Positions 6,603-14,344 of a stretch of 41,325 nt of DNA are shown piece by piece (positions within the stretch are counted from its first letter, which is position 1; each line of letters opens with the position of its first letter). The stretch comes from JAIBJN01 sp963775395 (GTDB lineage Bacteria > Actinomycetota > Thermoleophilia > Gaiellales > Gaiellaceae), in NCBI GenBank assembly GCA_963775395.1, contig CAVZIX010000010.1, positions 1-41,325 of the forward strand. Direction: 5' to 3'. The notes beneath the pieces are model-generated. The model had not been told where the DNA came from and made no database searches. It was given only the letters and a program-made list of their open reading frames with translations. Both the position numbers and the translations under genes were made by a program.

Positions 6603-8462
6603 CTACTCGGGCCCCGGCACGACGTTGAAGCTGAACATCATCCCGCTCTCGTGGTGCTCGGCTATGTGACAGTGCGCCATCCAGAGACCAGGCTCGCTCA
6701 CGTCCAACAAGATGTCCACGGTCTCCCCGGTACGGACCAGCACCGTGTCCTTCCAGACGAGGTTCGGCTCGACAGCGCCGTCTCGGCTCAGGACGAGGAA
6801 GCGGCCCGCGCCGTGGATATGGAACGGGTGATGCATCGGATGGTCGGACTCCATCTCGTTGACGAGCCTGATCTTGATCTGGTCGCCGACCTGGAACTGC
6901 CAGTCGATCGCGGCGTTCTCAGCGCCGGTTTCCCGATCGACCATCAACCAGCGCATATTGGCCGGCGTCGTCTTCCGGTTCAGCTCGACCATGTCGTCTT
7001 CCCATTCGATGCCTTCAAAAGCGCCGTGCGCGTGGCCTCCTCCGTGTTCGTGCTCGCTGTGGTGCTCGTGGTCTGCATGCTCTTCGTGCTGGTCACCGGC
7101 ACCGTGATGTTCGTGGCCGTGCATGTCGTGCTCCCCGTGGGCAGTCTCGCCTGAAGCAGGCGCACCACCGAGGTCTGCCGCGGCCCCGGTGCCGGTTGCC
7201 CGAAGCGTCATGCCGCACTTCGGACACGTTCCCGCCCAGGTCGCCGTGATCTCTGGGTGCATCGGGCAGACGAAGCCGGTCGGAAGCTCCGTCTCTGCCG
7301 GGGCCGGCATCAGCTTCATACCGCACTTCGGGCACTTCCCCGCCCACGTGGCAACGATGTCCTCGTGCATCGGGCAGGCATAGATGCCGGTCTCGACTCC
7401 CTCACCGCCGATCTCGTCCATCTCTGCGACAAAGGCGAGCGTTTTGTCCGGCGCGGCCTCGAGATACGGGGCGATTCGATTCCGCTCCTCTGAGAGGTCA
7501 TCGTTGACGCGCAGCGCTGCGTGCTCCCTCTCGAGCTCAGGCTCCGCGCGTTCCTCCTCGATGGTGATGGCCACGAGGGGATAGGTCCGCTCGGGCGTGC
7601 GGTGCTCGAGGGTGGCTTCTCCGGGCTCGTCGAAGAGCACGTCGACGACGACGCGCTCGGAGGGTGCCAGGATGATGTCCTCGACCATCTCCTCTCGCTC
7701 ATGGCGGCCGCTGTCCCCGCCAACGAGCTTCATCCGCGCACCGGCTATGCCGACCTTGAAGACGCGGGTATTGGCCGTATCGGTCAAATAGAAGCGCACG
7801 ACCTCACCCTGCTTCACGCTCATCGACATCTCCGGCTCCCCGGCGATGAGGAAGGTGGTTCCGAAGCGACCCATCGCCACGTAATCGGTTTCATGCGGGC
7901 TGAAAGGGGCAACGCGCCCGTGCTCGTCCAGCAGGATGTCATCGAGCGTGAGCAGGACCTCACGGTGCGCCGGCGGCCAGTAGTCGGGCTCATTCGGCTC
8001 GACGAGGATGTTCCCGTAGAGGCCCATCTCCTGGCCGTAGTCCTGGCGGATGTGAGGGTGGTACCAGTAGAGGCCTTCGTCGGGAAAGCGGAGCTTGTAC
8101 GTGAAGCTCTCGCCTACGGCCATCGGCGCTTGCGTCTGGTGTGTCCCGTCGTACTCGTTGTCGAGCCGCAGTCCGTGCCAATGAACCGTCGCTTCGAGAT
8201 CGCCTTCGTTGACCGCATGCACGACGATTTCCGACCCCTGTCGTACCTTCAGCGTCGGTCCCGGGATCGATCCGTTGTAGGCGAGCATGCGGACGCTGTT
8301 GCCTCCGATCTCCTTGCTGACGGGAGCGATGCGGAGCTCGAACTCGTCTCCGTCCGAGAGCTCGACGACGTCGGGCCGATGTGCCTCTTCCAAACCCTCA
8401 GTCGAGGTCGGGAATTCGGCTGTGCGCGTGTGCCCGTGTCCGTGGGAATCATGGTCATGCAT
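6603..8462 (-). CDS. Multicopper oxidase with two internal heavy-metal-binding domains and a His-rich linker
   Basis: This is a 619-residue three-cupredoxin oxidase of laccase type. Copper motifs are complete: HWHG (94-97), HPH (135-137), HPFHIH (545-550) and HCHIAEHHESGM (597-608), where His545, Cys598, His603 and Met608 fit the type 1 site. Between the second and third cupredoxin domains lie two heavy-metal-binding domains (about 361-385 and 398-420; each CPMH ... CPKCGM), then a linker at about 440-480 dominated by His and Asp/Glu. The N-terminus is also His-rich (HDHDSHGHGH) and has no Sec or Tat signal, so the enzyme appears cytoplasmic. The ATG at 8462 is chosen because AAGGAGGA lies about 11 bases upstream and an in-frame extension would be non-homologous; it overlaps the CzcO-like stop by 8 bases. 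Likely role: oxidation or handling of Cu or another metal. Confidence 0.93.
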   Translation of the reverse strand: MHDHDSHGHGHTRTAEFPTSTEGLEEAHRPDVVELSDGDEFELRIAPVSKEIGGNSVRMLAYNGSIPGPTLKVRQGSEIVVHAVNEGDLEATVHWHGLRLDNEYDGTHQTQAPMAVGESFTYKLRFPDEGLYWYHPHIRQDYGQEMGLYGNILVEPNEPDYWPPAHREVLLTLDDILLDEHGRVAPFSPHETDYVAMGRFGTTFLIAGEPEMSMSVKQGEVVRFYLTDTANTRVFKVGIAGARMKLVGGDSGRHEREEMVEDIILAPSERVVVDVLFDEPGEATLEHRTPERTYPLVAITIEEERAEPELEREHAALRVNDDLSEERNRIAPYLEAAPDKTLAFVAEMDEIGGEGVETGIYACPMHEDIVATWAGKCPKCGMKLMPAPAETELPTGFVCPMHPEITATWAGTCPKCGMTLRATGTGAAADLGGAPASGETAHGEHDMHGHEHHGAGDQHEEHADHEHHSEHEHGGGHAHGAFEGIEWEDDMVELNRKTTPANMRWLMVDRETGAENAAIDWQFQVGDQIKIRLVNEMESDHPMHHPFHIHGAGRFLVLSRDGAVEPNLVWKDTVLVRTGETVDILLDVSEPGLWMAHCHIAEHHESGMMFSFNVVPGPE

Positions 8463-9624
8463 CGGTTGTCTGATCCTCCTTGCTGGCCCCGGCGGCGGCG
8501 CCGACAGCGTCAGGCTCGCGCTCGCGGACAGATCGTGTCTCTCCGCCATCGGAAGCCGCGATTCGCTCGGCGAGGAACGCGGCGTCGTCCTTCACCCAGC
8601 CGATCAGCGCCGAGCCGCGTGTCCACTGCCAGGTGAGACCGAGGAAGAAGAGACGGGGAACGTCGGTCACTCCGCGACGGTGTCGCAGTCGCCCGTTCGG
8701 GTCAAGGATCGGAAGGTCGATCCAGGAGTAGTCGGGGCGGTAGCCCGTCGCCCAGATCACGGCGTCCACCTCCAGCTCGCTTCCGTCCTCGAAGCGCACT
8801 GTGTGGCCCGCCGCAGCAAGCGCGCGCGGCTTCAGCTCGACGCCGTTGCGGCGCCTGAGCTCGCGCGGGCTCGATCCGATCAACGTGTCTCGGTACTGCA
8901 GCTTGCGCCCCAGCCGCGAGTCGACGGTCGTGGAGAGGAGGTGCGTCGTCGTCAGCCACCAGAACAGGTCGCGGCCGGCGATGCGCTGCGGCAGCGGCTT
9001 CTGCTTTGAGCCCACCGAGAGGACAACCTTGTGCGTGGCCGTGAGCTCTTTGGCGATCTGGAAGCCGGTGTTCCCGCCCCCGACGACGAGCACCGTCCCC
9101 TCGGGAACGTCACTCGGTCGCCGGTAGCCCGTGCTGTGGGCTTGCCAGACCTCGGGGTCAAGCTGCTCCGCAAGCGTGGGTACGAACGGCGTTTGGAAGG
9201 GACCTGTCGCGACGACGACCTGGTCGGCGGCGACCGTCCGTCCGTCGAGCTCAAGGACGAAGCTCTCGCCCTCGTGGGAAAGCTGGCGCACCTCGCTGTT
9301 GAAGTCGATCGGAAGCTCAAACGTCTCCGCGTACTGCTCGAGGTAGGCGATCACCTCATCGCGCGTGGGGTAGTCGTCCGGGTCGCCTGGGAAAGGAAGT
9401 CGCGGCAGGGCGCTGTAGCCGCGCGGCGTGAAGAGCTTCAGCGAATCCCAGCGGTCGCGCCAAGCAGGCGCAACCGAATCGCCGCGCTCGAAGATGACGA
9501 ACCGACGCCTCTGCTGGCGTAGGTAGTAGCCCATCGCCAGACCGGCCTGCCCGCCGCCGATGACCACGACGTCGAAGTGGCGTGAAGAGACGTTGTTGTT
9601 CAACTCACGTTGGTCTGGATGCAT
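8455..9624 (-). CDS. CzcO-like flavin-dependent monooxygenase
   Basis: This 389-residue protein has two dinucleotide motifs, GGGQAG (23-28, FAD) and GGGNTG (182-187, NADPH), a degenerate FMO fingerprint (WQAHSTGY, about 160-167) and the ATGYRPDYSW motif near 293. It belongs to the CzcO / single-component flavoprotein monooxygenase group (COG2072 type), named for its association with cation-efflux systems. It is the first gene of a minus-strand unit whose second gene is the metal-domain multicopper oxidase, overlapping it by 8 bases. A Shine-Dalgarno AAGGAG lies 13 bases before the ATG. It may oxygenate a substrate in the same metal-stress or detoxification response; no substrate is evident. 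Confidence 0.87.
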   Translation of the reverse strand: MHPDQRELNNNVSSRHFDVVVIGGGQAGLAMGYYLRQQRRRFVIFERGDSVAPAWRDRWDSLKLFTPRGYSALPRLPFPGDPDDYPTRDEVIAYLEQYAETFELPIDFNSEVRQLSHEGESFVLELDGRTVAADQVVVATGPFQTPFVPTLAEQLDPEVWQAHSTGYRRPSDVPEGTVLVVGGGNTGFQIAKELTATHKVVLSVGSKQKPLPQRIAGRDLFWWLTTTHLLSTTVDSRLGRKLQYRDTLIGSSPRELRRRNGVELKPRALAAAGHTVRFEDGSELEVDAVIWATGYRPDYSWIDLPILDPNGRLRHRRGVTDVPRLFFLGLTWQWTRGSALIGWVKDDAAFLAERIAASDGGETRSVREREPDAVGAAAGASKEDQTTDA

Positions 9625-9695
9625 CTGATTGAAGAAACTCCTTGTTGCTTGAGGCTGGCGGCCACCAGTTAAGTCGAATACGATAATACAGATTC
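9625..9695. promoter_or_regulatory. Divergent promoter of the metal module
   Basis: This AT-rich 71-base gap lies between the CzcO-like gene (minus) and the winged-helix regulator (plus). TACGAT at 9679-9684 is a TAnnnT-type -10 placed so that transcription of the regulator would start within a few bases of its ATG; no Shine-Dalgarno is present. TATTAT on the minus strand (about 9688-9683) can serve the opposite direction. The low GC contrasts strongly with the surroundings. Confidence 0.5.
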
Positions 9696-10007
9696 ATGAA
9701 CGAAGATTCCGGCAATGATTTCCATGCGTGGCGCTTCGTGACGAACCACGCACACGTCCTCACATGCATCGCCGCAGATCCGACGGCGCGCGTTCGGGAC
9801 ATCGCCGCAGCCGTCGGAATAACCGAGCGGGGGGCGGCCGGCATCATCCGCGATCTCGAGCAAGCTGGCTATCTCACAAAGACGCGCGATGGGCGGCGGA
9901 ACCGGTACGAAATCCATGGCGAGTTCCCGCTGCGCCATCCGCAACACCGCCATCACACGGTCGGAGAGCTGATCGCGTTCCTCGAGGAACCGCCGTCCCG
10001 AGCGTAG
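9696..10007 (+). CDS. Small winged-helix transcriptional regulator
   Basis: This 103-residue protein is a single winged-helix domain of MarR/ArsR-like fold. VRDIAAAVGITERGAAGIIRDL (about 33-54) is the helix-turn-helix, and GYLTKTRDGRRNRYEI the wing. The C-terminal tail is His-rich (HPQHRHHTVGE, about 81-91) and might bind a metal. It is divergent from the CzcO-like / multicopper oxidase pair and is the natural candidate for their repressor or activator. The ATG is immediately preceded by promoter-like sequence, so the message may be leaderless. Metal sensing is inferred from neighbours and the His tail. Confidence 0.82.
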   Translation: MNEDSGNDFHAWRFVTNHAHVLTCIAADPTARVRDIAAAVGITERGAAGIIRDLEQAGYLTKTRDGRRNRYEIHGEFPLRHPQHRHHTVGELIAFLEEPPSRA

Positions 10008-10023
10008 CCACGTCGCTCGGGCG

Positions 10024-10131
10024 TCAGTGCGAGGGCAGCGTCCGGTGTGGCCGGCGGATGCGCGATGCTCCGCCCGAGCCCGCCACTACCAACGCGAGCA
10101 CTGCGAGCACGAGCGAGACCGGCCCGTACAT
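10024..10131 (-). CDS. 35-residue single-helix membrane peptide
   Basis: A 36-codon frame encodes MYGPVSLVLAVLALVVAGSG followed by a basic tail ending in HRTLPSH. It has one hydrophobic helix (about 4-20) and a positively charged C-terminus. A strong Shine-Dalgarno (GAGGAG) lies nine bases before the ATG, and the frame starts 13 bases after the stop of the DUF3995-like gene on the same strand, so it looks like the second gene of a small operon. The family is unknown. Its reality rests on the ribosome site, spacing and membrane-like composition. Confidence 0.5.
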   Translation of the reverse strand: MYGPVSLVLAVLALVVAGSGGASRIRRPHRTLPSH

Positions 10132-10144
10132 CCAGGACAACTCC

Positions 10145-10492
10145 TCACCCCCTACTCCAGGTGAAGGCTGCGAGCGTCTCGAACAGGAAGATCGCCGCCA
10201 GTGCCCAAGCGAAGAACCGGATCATCCGGTCGGATAGAAACGCTTGCTGCCATAGCCCGACCCGCGCGAGGACGACCACCACCGCGGCAACGAGCAGCAG
10301 GACCACCACGGCGGCGACAACGCGCGTGCCCGTCGTCGCCACTTCGTCGCGCACGCCGCGGGTATAGAGGCCCCAGGTGCCGCCCAGCATCCAGTAGACA
10401 TGCGTGCTGACCGGGCCAGCCACCAGACCGGCCATCAAGAGAAGCGCAGCAACGCGGACGCGGCTCCCCGCGTCTTCCGCTCTCGGTGCCAT
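10145..10492 (-). CDS. DUF3995-like small membrane protein
   Basis: This 115-residue protein has three hydrophobic segments (about 13-30, 56-77, 90-108). The first is followed by THVYWMLGGTWGLYT (about 29-43), the His-x-Tyr-Trp-x-Leu-Gly-Gly-x-Trp-Gly signature I associate with DUF3995 proteins; function unknown. GGGGAGG lies eight bases before the ATG at 10492. It probably forms a unit with the 35-residue peptide downstream. Two 15-base direct repeats at 10588-10624, about 100 bases upstream of the start, could be regulator sites. Confidence 0.75.
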   Translation of the reverse strand: MAPRAEDAGSRVRVAALLLMAGLVAGPVSTHVYWMLGGTWGLYTRGVRDEVATTGTRVVAAVVVLLLVAAVVVVLARVGLWQQAFLSDRMIRFFAWALAAIFLFETLAAFTWSRG

Positions 10493-10587
10493 CGCACATA
10501 CCTCCCCGGCCGCGTGGGCCCGAAGCTCCTCGGTTCACGCGGCTAATCGCTACCCCCACCGTCGCACCGCGTCGCCGTGACCGCCTC

Positions 10588-10624
10588 CGGGGGACTACGG
10601 ATTTCCATTCGGGGGACTACGGAT
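10588..10624. repeat. Two 15-base direct repeats, 22-base period
   Basis: CGGGGGACTACGGAT occurs at 10588-10602 and exactly again at 10610-10624. The 22-base period puts both on one face of the helix. They lie in the 241-base gene-free gap (10493-10733) between the SRPBCC gene end and the DUF3995-like gene start, about 95-130 bases upstream of the latter. The GGGACT core resembles NarL/FixJ-type response-regulator half sites. Nothing else of note is seen in that gap. Confidence 0.55.
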
Positions 10625-10733
10625 CGGTTTCATGCCGACGAAGCGTGCGAGGCTTGCCGCGCCGTCGCCAGGCGCAGTGGTCTCGGTGGTCGCTACGCGC
10701 GTTTCCGCCTGCGTGCGCCCTCGTGCGACCTGC

Positions 10734-11510
10734 TTAGCCGACGCGGCTGGGCGCCTCAGGCGCGTCGATTGTCTCGGCACGCCTGGCGATCGCCCGCAAC
10801 ATCGCGACGCCGTACGTGGCGTCGATGATTCCCAGCGGCAGCACCAGCACTCCGAAGGCAGGCGGCGCGTAGTTCGCGCGCGTCCGCACGAGCAGCCGCG
10901 TCCGGCCGCCGGGAAGCGGGCGCAGCGCCAGCGCCCACGTGAAGTCGACATAGGTGCCGCCGGCGAGGAGCTCCAGCTCCACCCTCGCGGGCGACTCCGG
11001 GTCGTCGATGTCGATCGGACTTCCACGGCGTGGGTGGCGGATCGAGCGGTAGACGAGCGCATGTGGTGGGTCGACGTGCTCGACACGGAAGAACGACGCG
11101 TAGTCGGGGCCGTCGCAGATGAGGTCGCCGACCGCGACGTCCTGGTACTCCGGCAAGAGCCGGGCGGCGCTCTTGGGGAACGGAGCTCTGATGCCGAATA
11201 CCCACCGATTGGCGAAGAGGTCGACCCACTCGGGTGTGTACCAACCGCCGCGCCCGTAGCCCATCTGAGCGAGCCAAGGCCATACTCGCTCTGCGGGCGT
11301 CCGCACCGTCACGCCGCGCGTCCACTCGACCATCGGGTGCCGAATGATCTCGTCCCCGGGGAGCGATCCGGACGCCTCCGCATCCGAGACACCGGTGCGA
11401 GCGCTGAGCCGGCGCGCAGCGGCACCGAGCATCCAGCCGCCGAGCAGCCAGGCGGCCCGCGCTGCAGACGGGCGCACGCGACCGATTTCCTTATGCGCGC
11501 GCCGCGACAC
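10734..11510 (-). CDS. SRPBCC-fold (polyketide-cyclase/START-like) protein
   Basis: This 258-residue protein has an N-terminal hydrophobic or amphipathic stretch (about 17-32) and then an SRPBCC-like domain (about 60-240). The usual start of such domains is visible as VRTPAERVWPWLAQMGYGRGGWYTP (key residues Trp77, Trp79, Gly-Gly, Trp-Tyr), followed by an alternating beta pattern and a C-terminal hydrophobic region. It binds a hydrophobic ligand in related proteins; no catalytic residues are certain here. The GTG at 11510 is the upstream-most reasonable start; no good Shine-Dalgarno is visible. It is isolated on its strand within the island. Confidence 0.75.
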   Translation of the reverse strand: MSRRAHKEIGRVRPSAARAAWLLGGWMLGAAARRLSARTGVSDAEASGSLPGDEIIRHPMVEWTRGVTVRTPAERVWPWLAQMGYGRGGWYTPEWVDLFANRWVFGIRAPFPKSAARLLPEYQDVAVGDLICDGPDYASFFRVEHVDPPHALVYRSIRHPRRGSPIDIDDPESPARVELELLAGGTYVDFTWALALRPLPGGRTRLLVRTRANYAPPAFGVLVLPLGIIDATYGVAMLRAIARRAETIDAPEAPSRVG

Positions 11511-11822
11511 GACGTGAGGGTCTACACGCCGACGTTGGATGGCAAGGACGAGCGGTTTACGGGGATCGGAACGTCCACGAAGAATCGATGCATAAGGGCA
11601 TTTCCACTGGGCACTGGGGGCACTTGGAGAAGCCCGAACCGTCGCCTGGGGTCGAAGAGGGTCGCATCCGCTGCCAGACCTCGAGCATCTTCGCGCCGGT
11701 TCATGTCTTGCGCGTTAACCGTAACCGGGAATCAGCGCCGTCCCTGATGTCTTAGTGGAGTAGACGCGTGATGCTTGCCTTGGTTTGCCCACGGCTGACG
11801 CCACGAGTGAGGAGGCGGCCTG
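11511..11822. other. 312-base divergent intergenic region
   Basis: The region separates the minus-strand SRPBCC gene from the plus-strand hypothetical gene. A 60-codon minus frame (11522-11704) has no ribosome site or family resemblance and is not called. A short tandem AACCGTAACCG lies near 11720, and GAGGAGG (about 11810) is the ribosome site of the next gene. No RNA structure or clear promoter is recognised. Confidence 0.4.
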
Positions 11823-12551
11823 ATGGCCGTTCACCAGCAAGACCCCGCAATGTTTCTGACGCAAGTCGAGAACCTGGCCCGCTCGCATCGGGAGCACGAG
11901 CTCTACTACTCGCAGGCGCCGCTCGAGGATGCGGTCACGCTGCAGCAGTTCTCGCGCACGTTGAAGGCGCTGGCGGGTCACTGGACGACGGCGACGCCGG
12001 CCTCGGTTGAGCACGCGAATCCGTACGCTGGCTGTGACGACCTGAATGTGCAGGCGGCGATCGAGACGCTTGGCGTGCTCTTTCTCGAGGGGGAGGGTGA
12101 GCCAGCCGAGATCGGGCGGATCAAGCGCGAGCTGACCACGCAGGCCGACGATCACGAGCAGACCGGCGCGTGGCTGGGCGAGGCGATGCAGTCGACCTGG
12201 AGAACGGCGAGCGGACTGCTGCGGATCGCGCCGCTGGCCGACCTGCTCGGCGAGCGGCATCGGATCATCGCCGCGAACTGGCAGAACGCGAGCCTGAACG
12301 TGATCATCGGCGCGCTGCTGCGCCGGGCGGTCGAGATCCTCGAGGTCGTCGACTTCACGCCCGCGGCGATCCGGGCCGATCTCGCCGAGAAGCGGCTGGT
12401 GCCGCGCTACCTCTACTCCGCTGCCGAGCTGATCGACCGCGCGGCCGACCTGTTGGCCGAAGGCGCCGTGCTCGTCCACGACAGCGAGCGGCGCTGGCGC
12501 GTCTTCCACGAGCGGGTCGAAGCGATCCGTGGAAATGGAGGCCGTGCGTGA
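11823..12551 (+). CDS. Conserved-looking soluble protein of unknown function
   Basis: This 242-residue protein is largely helical, acidic, without membrane segments or recognisable motifs. The start is supported by GAGGAGG seven bases before the ATG. Sections such as the Asn-Pro-Tyr-Ala-Gly-Cys region (about 66-71) and the amphipathic helices at 140-200 give no confident family. It is followed after 91 bases by a membrane protein and an F420-type oxidoreductase on the same strand, suggesting a three-gene island operon. I cannot assign a role. Confidence 0.72.
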   Translation: MAVHQQDPAMFLTQVENLARSHREHELYYSQAPLEDAVTLQQFSRTLKALAGHWTTATPASVEHANPYAGCDDLNVQAAIETLGVLFLEGEGEPAEIGRIKRELTTQADDHEQTGAWLGEAMQSTWRTASGLLRIAPLADLLGERHRIIAANWQNASLNVIIGALLRRAVEILEVVDFTPAAIRADLAEKRLVPRYLYSAAELIDRAADLLAEGAVLVHDSERRWRVFHERVEAIRGNGGRA

Positions 12552-12642
12552 GTCGACCGACGCCGCGATACGCAGGTTCCCCGATGCCGACCGGCTCCCG
12601 CGGAGGGAACCTGGCGGTAACTCAGATTGGAAGGTGATCCTT

Positions 12643-13344
12643 ATGTCCGTCTACACGCATCCAGTGTCGCGGGCGATCCCGGAGGTCGTCCGGCACCTCG
12701 CCTGGTTCGCCGTCGTCTGCGTCGTCGCGTTCCTGGTGCCGTTCCTCGGCGTCTCGGTCCTCGACCTGCAGCACGACCTCTTCTACCTCGTCTACTTCGC
12801 CGTCACGATCGGCGTGGTCGCCACGTACGTTCGCGTCGAGCAGGTCGACGTGGCCGCGATCTTCCGCCGCCGCTGGCGCTGGAGCCTCGGCATCGGTGTC
12901 CTCTTCGCGGCCTTCCTCATTTTCAACGTCCTCAACACTGAGGACCCGACCGCGCGGCCGCACGGCGCCTACTTCGTCTTCGAGCTCCTCTGGCGCGGCG
13001 TCGGCTACGGCCTGGTCGACACGCTTCTGCTCACGATCTTCCCCTGCTTCGTCGCCTACAAGCTCCTGCACGGCCGCGTCAACGGCCTGAAGGGAAAGCT
13101 GCGCTTCACGGCCCTGATGCTGCCGCTGGTGCTCGTCATCACCGCGACCTACCACTGGGGCTACCCGCAGTACCGCGAGGACGGGCTGAGCCGGCCCGAG
13201 ACGGGCAACGTCTTGATCTCGATCCCCACGTTCGCGACGGCGAATCCGGTCGGGTCCGTCGCCGCGCACGTTTCCCAGCACGTCGCCGCCGTGACCCACG
13301 CGTACGAGTCGCGGATTTTCAACCCACCGGCGACGAAGTCATGA
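12643..13344 (+). CDS. Multipass membrane protein, possibly distant CPBP-like
   Basis: From ATG 12643 (preceded by AAGGTGAT) this is a 233-residue protein; the frame extends upstream to 12529 but that extension is hydrophilic and unsupported. About five hydrophobic segments are visible (roughly 17-38, 44-63, 80-98, 112-138, 150-168). FELLWRGVGYGLVD (about 111-124) and TYHWGYPQY (about 171-179) faintly recall the Glu/Arg and His motifs of CPBP intramembrane proteases, but the first glutamate of the EExxxR motif is Phe, so activity is doubtful. Its stop overlaps the next start as ATGA, so it is coupled to the F420-type gene. Confidence 0.75.
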   Translation: MSVYTHPVSRAIPEVVRHLAWFAVVCVVAFLVPFLGVSVLDLQHDLFYLVYFAVTIGVVATYVRVEQVDVAAIFRRRWRWSLGIGVLFAAFLIFNVLNTEDPTARPHGAYFVFELLWRGVGYGLVDTLLLTIFPCFVAYKLLHGRVNGLKGKLRFTALMLPLVLVITATYHWGYPQYREDGLSRPETGNVLISIPTFATANPVGSVAAHVSQHVAAVTHAYESRIFNPPATKS

Positions 13345-13868
13345 CGAGCGCCGCGCAGGAACGCGAGCGCACGGGGAGGCCGCTGCTCGGGCACCGCCGC
13401 CAGCCTGGGCGCCTCGCCCTCGCGGCCATGCGAGTCCCGCGGCCCCTGTATCACCGCGGCTGGGGCTGGATGCTCGACCACACCTTCCTGCTCATCGCGC
13501 ACCAAGGCCGCAAGACCGGCAAGCGGCGCGAAACGGTGGCGATGGCGCTGGCGTACGACCCGGACACGCGCGAGGCGGTCGTCTTTTCGGCATGGGGCCC
13601 GAACACCCAATGGATCCGCAACCTGCGAGCCCATCCAGCGCTGCAGATCCAGATCGGGCGTGAGTCATACGTTCCCGAGCAGCGATTCCTCTCCGAAGAC
13701 GAGAGCGTCGCAGTGGTGCGCCAGTTCCAGCGCCGCCATCCGTGGCGGGTGCGCCTCTTCGCGGGAATTCTCGGCTGGGGTGATCTGAGCTCCGAGACGG
13801 CGGTGAGGGAGCTCGTTCGGACCCGGCCGTTCGTTTCCTTCCGGCCGGCGAAGCCCGCGCCTTTCTAA
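13341..13868 (+). CDS. Deazaflavin (F420)-dependent nitroreductase-family protein
   Basis: This 175-residue protein belongs to the split-barrel Ddn/DUF385 group. The central LLIAHQGRKTGKRRETVAMAL segment (about 50-70) contains the G-R-x-T-G-x-x-R-x-T motif typical of this family, followed by VVFSAWGPNTQWIRNLRAHP, also characteristic. Members use reduced F420 on quinones or nitro compounds in actinobacteria, often at the membrane. The ATG overlaps the stop of the upstream membrane gene (ATGA). An 8-bp perfect hairpin overlaps its stop codon. It is the last gene before the intact tRNA-Asp. Confidence 0.87.
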   Translation: MTSAAQERERTGRPLLGHRRQPGRLALAAMRVPRPLYHRGWGWMLDHTFLLIAHQGRKTGKRRETVAMALAYDPDTREAVVFSAWGPNTQWIRNLRAHPALQIQIGRESYVPEQRFLSEDESVAVVRQFQRRHPWRVRLFAGILGWGDLSSETAVRELVRTRPFVSFRPAKPAPF

Positions 13869-13885
13869 GGCACGGAACCGTGCCT
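13868..13885 (+). terminator. Short hairpin at the stop of the F420-type gene
   Basis: AGGCACGG (13868-13875) and CCGTGCCT (13878-13885) are perfect complements separated by AA, so the helix would close with a four- to six-base loop. It begins at the last base of the stop codon and is followed by a weak pyrimidine stretch only. A terminator role is likely but not proven. Confidence 0.5.
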
Positions 13886-14215
13886 CTGCGACGCCGGCCG
13901 GAAGGCGCAATTGGGCGTCCGGGCTCGGCCCTTTCGAGGCGCTCGACATTGCGGTTCAGTGCCATCAGCAACCCGGCGGGGGATCCCGCGCCAAGTACTC
14001 ACTTAGTTAGACGAAACCGCTGCAATGCCCAGCATCGGGCATCCCGCTCCCAGAGGACGCCCGGCGATGTGGCCGGTCGTCTCCCTTGCGGGCATTACCG
14101 GCTCCAAGCCGCACTGGCCGGCGATTTCCGGCGCGGGAAGTGCGCGGGATGCGAAGAAGCGTGCGGTCGGTTGCACCTACACCGGCACAAAAGATGCTGA
14201 TTTGCAGGTATTTTA
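13886..14215. other. Gene-free right end of the island
   Basis: This 330-base stretch between the F420-type gene and the 3' end of tRNA-Asp has no supported gene. A small perfect hairpin (ATGCCC, 14025-14030, with GGGCAT, 14037-14042) is present. Near 14140-14160 the sequence GCGCGGGATGCGAAGAAGCG resembles short motifs in the left end (around 3511-3560). The final 30 bases before the tRNA are AT-rich. Confidence 0.4.
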
Positions 14216-14289
<74 letters not shown>

Positions 14290-14344
14290 AGGCGCAAGGT
14301 CGAATCTTAGCCGCGTCGAGAACGACCCGGGCGCAGCCGTCACA

